NCBI RefSeq assembly: GCF_026262505.1
Contig: NC_067203.1
Location: 14,644,392 to 14,708,391, forward strand
DNA: 64,000 nt
Source of the DNA: Trichomonas vaginalis G3
Lineage: Eukaryota > Parabasalia > Trichomonadida > Trichomonadidae
Reading direction: 5' to 3'
The position numbers and the translations under genes were made by a program. Below the pieces are notes generated by a model, which saw only the letters and a list, made by a program, of their open reading frames with translations, was not told the origin of the DNA and ran no database searches. Shown one piece after another: positions 60,105 through 64,000 of the stretch. The first letter of the stretch is position 1; each line of letters starts with the position of its first letter.

Positions 60105-62417
60105 TTATAAAGCTTCATTTACAGGTATTTCATCGTCAGTAAATGAATCCTCGTTATCGTTTGGTTCAACCTGTTTATATAATCCTTTCATTTCTTCTTT
60201 CAAAACATAATACCATGTCTGTTTACCATCTATTTTTCTTTGTTTCCTATCACATTTATCCTTAATACTCATTTGGAAATTCTTGTCTTTCATGTCTGAT
60301 GGTTTGCAGAATAGAGCATTTTTACACGTCATACCTGCACACAATTCATCATAATGTGTATTTATCCATACATCTAAAGGATTTGTTGATAATTCAATTA
60401 AATCTTGTTTGGCTTCAGTCATCGGAATGATTCGTACATTAAATGATGAAAGGTCATATTGCATAAAATACGTCAGTAAATTATCATAAAATTCCTTTGT
60501 GCATGAATTCATTAAATTCTTGAAATAATCAAATTGACCCTTAAATTTACCATTAACTCTTAAAACTACGTATCTTCTATCTCCAACTTCAATTTTGACA
60601 GGGTAAACGTTATTAGTTACGAAAATGAAGTTTGCAACGTTCTGAGCAGTTCTTCTGGGTTGATTCTTTTCATTAATTCTAATCTCATTATCCGTTATAA
60701 TTGATTTCAAAGCGTTGAAGTTTGCGAGTCTATCTTCACCTACATTCTTGAGTTCATTAAGTACAAGAAACATTTTATTCTCAACTACTGAATTGAAATT
60801 ACCCGTTAGCTCACCTATTTCAGTAATGTTTTTGCATGAATAACCAGCGAGAAGTTCAGAAATAATATCTGTAAATCTGTTTTTACCTGTTCCTTGAAGT
60901 CCTTTCAAAATAATTGCTGTTTCATTCTTGATTCCAGGATGTTGAATCATTGATGCAATCCAGCCGAGAAGGTATTTATACACTTCATCGTTATTATCAC
61001 AAACGGCTTCTTTAATGAAATTCATAAACATCTCAATTTTTGAGTAATCTGGTTTTTCGAGAATGTTGTATTTATAACCTTGAAACGTTGAGAAAACATC
61101 AGGGAAATTAGATTTAAAGCAAACACCCTTAACGGTTAATGAAGACAATTGATTTAATAGTACATCCCATGCTGTTATGGTTTTACCTTCTTCTTTAAAT
61201 AATTTAATCATTTTAAGTGACTCTTTCATGTTTGATTGAAGAACGAATGATATTTGATTCATTTTGTCGTGGATATTATAGTCCTTTTGAATAAAGTATT
61301 TGTTTCCACAATCTACAAAACGGATTACACGTGATAAATCCTCAATTACTTCAGAACTGTTTTTATACTGATGATTTTCAGCCTTGCGTCTAATATCTGT
61401 TATCAAAAACGAGTCATCAAGTTTGATGTCAAATGTTATTTTTGGCTTACGTAATAAAGGCAAAACATATTCATCATAATATTCCTTTTGATATAGTTTT
61501 AGAATCTTCACCAAAACAAATGGAGAAGTCATTAAATGTGCATATCTACCACGTGCTTTTTCAAAATTACTTTTTGCATTTTCTGTTAAACTGCAGAAGT
61601 TATAAACGTTATCGTATGCTTCATTAATTAAATGATTAGGTAACGAATTAATTGCTTGAAACAGTGTGAATAATGTTATTTCTTTTTCTAAATTCATGTT
61701 TCCACCGTCATTATGTACTTCAAAATCACAGATGCCATCAACTATGCTCTGGGCAAGTTTATCGTCAATGTTTACATCTTTATTTTCATTCATTATACTC
61801 TTTATTTCTTCGTTCTTCTGTTCAACTCTTACCTTAATATTCAAATCATTTAATATATCATTCACTGTTCTAGTTAATGTTGAGTCATAACTTCCACGAA
61901 TGAATGAGTATGTATTGATTGGTTCTGTTGCATTCTTTCGAACTCTTGAATCAGCCATAACCACTAATGAACGCTTTGAATCATCAATAGAAGTCATTAT
62001 ATCAATATCATAATCATTGCAGGAATAACATTTAATCATTCTGTTCGAAACTACATAGAAGAAATTAGTGTTGCAATAAATGTGAAGACCTCCTGAAGCG
62101 GTTTTAACGATAACATCTTTATCCGAAAGTTTTGATAAAATGTCTTTTCTAACTGTTTCTTTAAGTTCATCATTGTACGATTTATTGATATCAACATCTA
62201 TAATCGTTAAATTTGATATTTTATTTACTAATAAAGCCATACCAGTTTTCCTTCCTCTTCCTCCATCATGTTTGAGGTAGTTATGTAAATCAATCATGTT
62301 TTCACCAATTCTTTCATTGAGGGTTTTAGTTTCTGTCATAACTAATTCCTCAACTAATGAATCAATAACTTTTTCATCAGAAACGATATAGTTGCTGTTG
62401 TTGTTTGTTGCCGTCAT
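60105..62417 (-). CDS. AEP primase-polymerase fused to SF3 helicase, 770 aa
   Basis: Replication initiator-type protein. The N-terminal archaeo-eukaryotic primase (about 50-190) has IIDVDIN (DxD, 74-76), TASGGLHIY (S-x-H motif, ~106-114) and a following DIDI acidic site after CYSC. The helical middle region leads to a D5/SF3 helicase: Walker A GLQGTGKNRF (~503-512), Walker B MFLVLNELK (~549), motif C FIFVTNN (~597) and arginine finger GDRRYVVL (~612). All key residues are intact. Prim-SF3 fusions drive replication in virophages, NCLDV and many plasmids. The gene lies between inverted repeat arrays and has the cassette promoter. Element 1 lacks it. Confidence 0.88.
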   Translation of the reverse strand: MTATNNNSNYIVSDEKVIDSLVEELVMTETKTLNERIGENMIDLHNYLKHDGGRGRKTGMALLVNKISNLTIIDVDINKSYNDELKETVRKDILSKLSDKDVIVKTASGGLHIYCNTNFFYVVSNRMIKCYSCNDYDIDIMTSIDDSKRSLVVMADSRVRKNATEPINTYSFIRGSYDSTLTRTVNDILNDLNIKVRVEQKNEEIKSIMNENKDVNIDDKLAQSIVDGICDFEVHNDGGNMNLEKEITLFTLFQAINSLPNHLINEAYDNVYNFCSLTENAKSNFEKARGRYAHLMTSPFVLVKILKLYQKEYYDEYVLPLLRKPKITFDIKLDDSFLITDIRRKAENHQYKNSSEVIEDLSRVIRFVDCGNKYFIQKDYNIHDKMNQISFVLQSNMKESLKMIKLFKEEGKTITAWDVLLNQLSSLTVKGVCFKSNFPDVFSTFQGYKYNILEKPDYSKIEMFMNFIKEAVCDNNDEVYKYLLGWIASMIQHPGIKNETAIILKGLQGTGKNRFTDIISELLAGYSCKNITEIGELTGNFNSVVENKMFLVLNELKNVGEDRLANFNALKSIITDNEIRINEKNQPRRTAQNVANFIFVTNNVYPVKIEVGDRRYVVLRVNGKFKGQFDYFKNLMNSCTKEFYDNLLTYFMQYDLSSFNVRIIPMTEAKQDLIELSTNPLDVWINTHYDELCAGMTCKNALFCKPSDMKDKNFQMSIKDKCDRKQRKIDGKQTWYYVLKEEMKGLYKQVEPNDNEDSFTDDEIPVNEAL

Positions 62418-62470
62418 TTATATAGAAATAAAAAAATAAAAATAATTTTAAAACTAACTTTATTTTTGGA
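62418..62470 (-). promoter_or_regulatory. Probable cassette promoter of primase-helicase
   Basis: On the minus strand AAAGTTAGTTTTAAAATTAT then TTTTTATTTTTTTATTTCTATATAA before the ATG. It matches the leaders at 10046 (plus) and 63656 (minus). Confidence 0.55.
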
Positions 62471-62488
62471 CTGCATCATATTTCCAAG

Positions 62489-62965
62489 ACTGTTGTCAAA
62501 ATGTCATGTTGTCTCATTTTTTCAGAAAAGTTAAATTACCTGGTGACCTGGTGACCTGGTGACCTCATCAGTTATTCAAAAATAATTAATAAATGAATAA
62601 CCTGAAAACATTAACGTAAACATTAACGATAAAAATTTATTTCCAGGACTGTTGTCAAAATGTCATGTTGTCTCATTTTTTCAGAAAAGTTAAATTACCT
62701 GGTGACCTGGTGACCTGGTGACCTCATCAGTTATTCAAAAATAATTAATAAATGAATAACCTGAAAACATTAACGTAAACATTAACGATAAAAATTTATT
62801 TCCAGGACTGTTGTCAAAATGTCATGTTGTCTCATTTTTTCAGAAAAGTTAAATTACCTGGTGACCTGGTGACCTGGTGACCTCATCAGTTATTCAAAAA
62901 TAATTAATAAATGAATAACCTGAAAACATTAACGTAAACATTAACGATAAAAATTTATTTTTGGT
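62489..62965 (-). repeat. 159-bp tandem repeat array, three units, right of primase-helicase
   Basis: Three near-perfect 159-bp units (ACTGTTGTC at 62489, 62648, 62807). Each has TGTCAAAATGTCATGTTG, three CCTGGTGA units, the GTTATTCAAAAATAATTAAT near-palindrome and ACATTAACGTAAACATTAAC. It is inverted relative to 59660-60075. Confidence 0.92.
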
Positions 62966-62992
62966 CGTTTATGATAAAAATAAATGATTCAT

Positions 62993-63655
62993 TTACTCAC
63001 AATATTTTTGTACAAAACGACCCCAAACTTTTAACTTCTTTTCTGCAGCTTCAAATGCTATCTTAGCGAGTTCATATTCTCTAAATTCTCTCTTTAAATC
63101 TTCTTGTTCCCATTGGTCTAGTTCGTATGGAGAATCTCTATAACCATAACATATCTCACGTTCGTGTTCTAATTGTTTTTCACACATTTTTCCAACTTCT
63201 TCTTCAAACAAATGTTTAGCATTCTCTACTGTATCTTCGAGTTCTTCTTCATCTAATTTCTCATGAACTTTCTTGTCTATGGAGTCCATAATTTTTCCAA
63301 CTGCTATGCAATATTTTGGAGAAGCCCACATTGCTATATAGTTTATAAGTCTTGGGTCTACATACGTTCCTCTAACCTGTTTGATTTCATCAGGAATTCC
63401 TACATGAATTTTGTATAAAAAGCAACCGTCGGAATTCCGGCGGTTGCTATATTCTTCACAAAATGCCTTATAATACTCTTCCCAGGACTTATTTTCCAAC
63501 AACTTTCTAAAGTCTTTCCTAAACTGTTGACACATCTTTGTTGCATTAATGTAACCATCCTTGTCTCTACGTAAGACTTCAATACCATTATAAGTGCCTT
63601 TTGTGAATGTTTCACCATTAGATTTGTTTGTGAATGTTTTTGCTTCGACTGACAT
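62993..63655 (-). CDS. KilA-N domain protein, 220 aa
   Basis: KilA-N is a DNA-binding fold of phages and large DNA viruses. Motifs: GIEVLRRDKDGYINATKMC (about 22-40), FRKLLENKSWEEYYKAFCEEY and VRGTYVDPRLINYIAMWASPKY (about 93-114), then an acidic coiled-coil C-terminus. I chose the start MSVEAKTF because the cassette leader (TTTTATTTTGTATGTAAGAACAGAA) ends there. A longer frame from 63673 would begin inside the leader. It lies between cassette repeats (62489-62965 and 63735-63795). It may regulate transcription or bind the repeats; that is inference. Confidence 0.85.
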   Translation of the reverse strand: MSVEAKTFTNKSNGETFTKGTYNGIEVLRRDKDGYINATKMCQQFRKDFRKLLENKSWEEYYKAFCEEYSNRRNSDGCFLYKIHVGIPDEIKQVRGTYVDPRLINYIAMWASPKYCIAVGKIMDSIDKKVHEKLDEEELEDTVENAKHLFEEEVGKMCEKQLEHEREICYGYRDSPYELDQWEQEDLKREFREYELAKIAFEAAEKKLKVWGRFVQKYCE

Positions 63656-63734
63656 TTCTGTTCTTACATACAAAATAAAAAAATAAAAATAATTTTAAAA
63701 CTAACTTTATTTTTGGGCTGCATCATATTTCCAG

Positions 63735-63795
63735 GACTGTTGTCAAAATGTCATGTTGTCTCATTTTTTAAAGAAGTTAAATGACCTGGTAGCAG
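63735..63795 (-). repeat. Cassette-flanking repeat, partial unit
   Basis: GACTGTTGTCAAAATGTCAT...GACCTGGTAGCAG, one partial unit of the 159-bp type, upstream of the KilA-N gene and after the neighbouring gene's stop. It marks the border between two cassettes. Confidence 0.75.
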
Positions 63796-63817
63796 TGAAA
63801 TAAAATTTTGTTATCAG

Positions 63818-64000
63818 TTATTTTATCATCGTTTTATTAAGTTCATCTTTAGTTAATAATTTGAATGGATTCGCTAATGTTCCACCTTGAGTCACAACAC
63901 TTGCCCTGGCTAATTGTGAAGAACCTGGGATAAGTACTCCACGAAATGATTTCATTGGTATCATTAATTTAGAAATAGTTGGCTTAATTAATTTTGTCAT
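63818..64000 (-). CDS. Hypothetical protein, 3' part, at least 60 aa
   Basis: Frame open to the window edge, so the start may lie beyond it. The visible part has VLIPGSSQLARASVVTQGG and ends LLTKDELNKTMIK. No family recognised. It follows the partial cassette repeat, so it may be the first gene of another cassette or of the virion module. Confidence 0.4.
   Translation of the reverse strand: MTKLIKPTISKLMIPMKSFRGVLIPGSSQLARASVVTQGGTLANPFKLLTKDELNKTMIK

Larger units (their letters stand above)
51242..64000. mobile_element. Maverick/Polinton element 2 (left part; continues past window)
   Basis: Begins AGTAGTATATATGACGGG, matching the terminus of element 1. The six bases before it (TTATAA) may be the target duplication. 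Gene order from the terminus: 368-aa protein, PolB, integrase, 90-aa protein, then cassettes. In this part it is about 95% identical to element 1 read in reverse, until about 59485. After that it has a primase-helicase, a KilA-N protein and further genes not found in element 1. The virion module should lie to the right of the window. Confidence 0.92.

Noticed and set aside
59660-62965. Possible CRISPR-like arrays
   Set aside because: The 157/159-bp units are contiguous tandem copies without unique spacers. They are in a eukaryotic transposon.

Overview
The window looks like nuclear DNA of a trichomonad, almost certainly Trichomonas vaginalis. The host genes are intronless and AT-rich. Several begin just after a TCACTTT initiator-like motif. 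The families present (BspA-like LRR, ALK/LTK-type glycine-rich, ankyrin with a long 5' leader domain, tubulin-tyrosine-ligase-like, RhoGAP, threonine aldolase, a GC-biased EF-1alpha) are typical of this genome. The transposons are also characteristic: two Maverick/Polinton elements, a 1304-bp Tvmar1-type mariner with TA target duplication, and a pogo-like DDE element. The species call is inference from these features, not from a search.

Layout. (1) 149-21685 is a nested transposon. The outer shell is a DNA transposon with ~785-bp terminal inverted repeats and a broken IS3/IS481-like DDE transposase (19747-20742). A complete Maverick (1006-19362; 336-bp inverted repeats starting 5'-AG; 6-bp target duplication TACTGA) sits inside the shell. 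This Maverick carries a virion module on the left: small amphipathic proteins, major capsid protein, packaging ATPase, further putative virion proteins and a phage-like fibre. In the middle is a repeat-flanked cassette with one gene. On the right is a replication/integration module: integrase, PolB and accessory proteins. Most virion genes and PolB carry frameshifts. (2) 22343-51240 is host DNA: a glycine-rich protein, a 2667-residue DOCK-like protein, a BspA-like pseudogene, a CARMIL-like LRR protein, threonine aldolase, a recently duplicated gene pair with a pogo-like transposon in the start codon of one copy, a TTLL enzyme, EF-1alpha, a PH-RhoGAP protein, a small coiled-coil protein and the 3' part of an ankyrin gene. 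(3) 51242-64000 is the left part of a second Maverick, inserted in the ankyrin gene. Its PolB is split by the Tvmar1 element at 55110-56413, and its integrase is frameshifted. Beyond the integrase it carries two gene cassettes absent from element 1: a primase-polymerase/SF3 helicase and a KilA-N protein.

Main points of interest. Both Mavericks have an HNH nuclease domain embedded in PolB between the exonuclease and palm motifs. A variable cassette zone is flanked by shared inverted repeat arrays (157/159-bp units) and uses a shared promoter, with different genes in each element. A self-contained AEP primase-SF3 helicase sits in a Maverick that already encodes PolB. A trimeric-fibre-like gene has 13-residue shaft repeats and a phage tail-collar head. 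A transposon end supplies a new start codon to a duplicated host gene. Identifications rest on motif reading only, with no database search.
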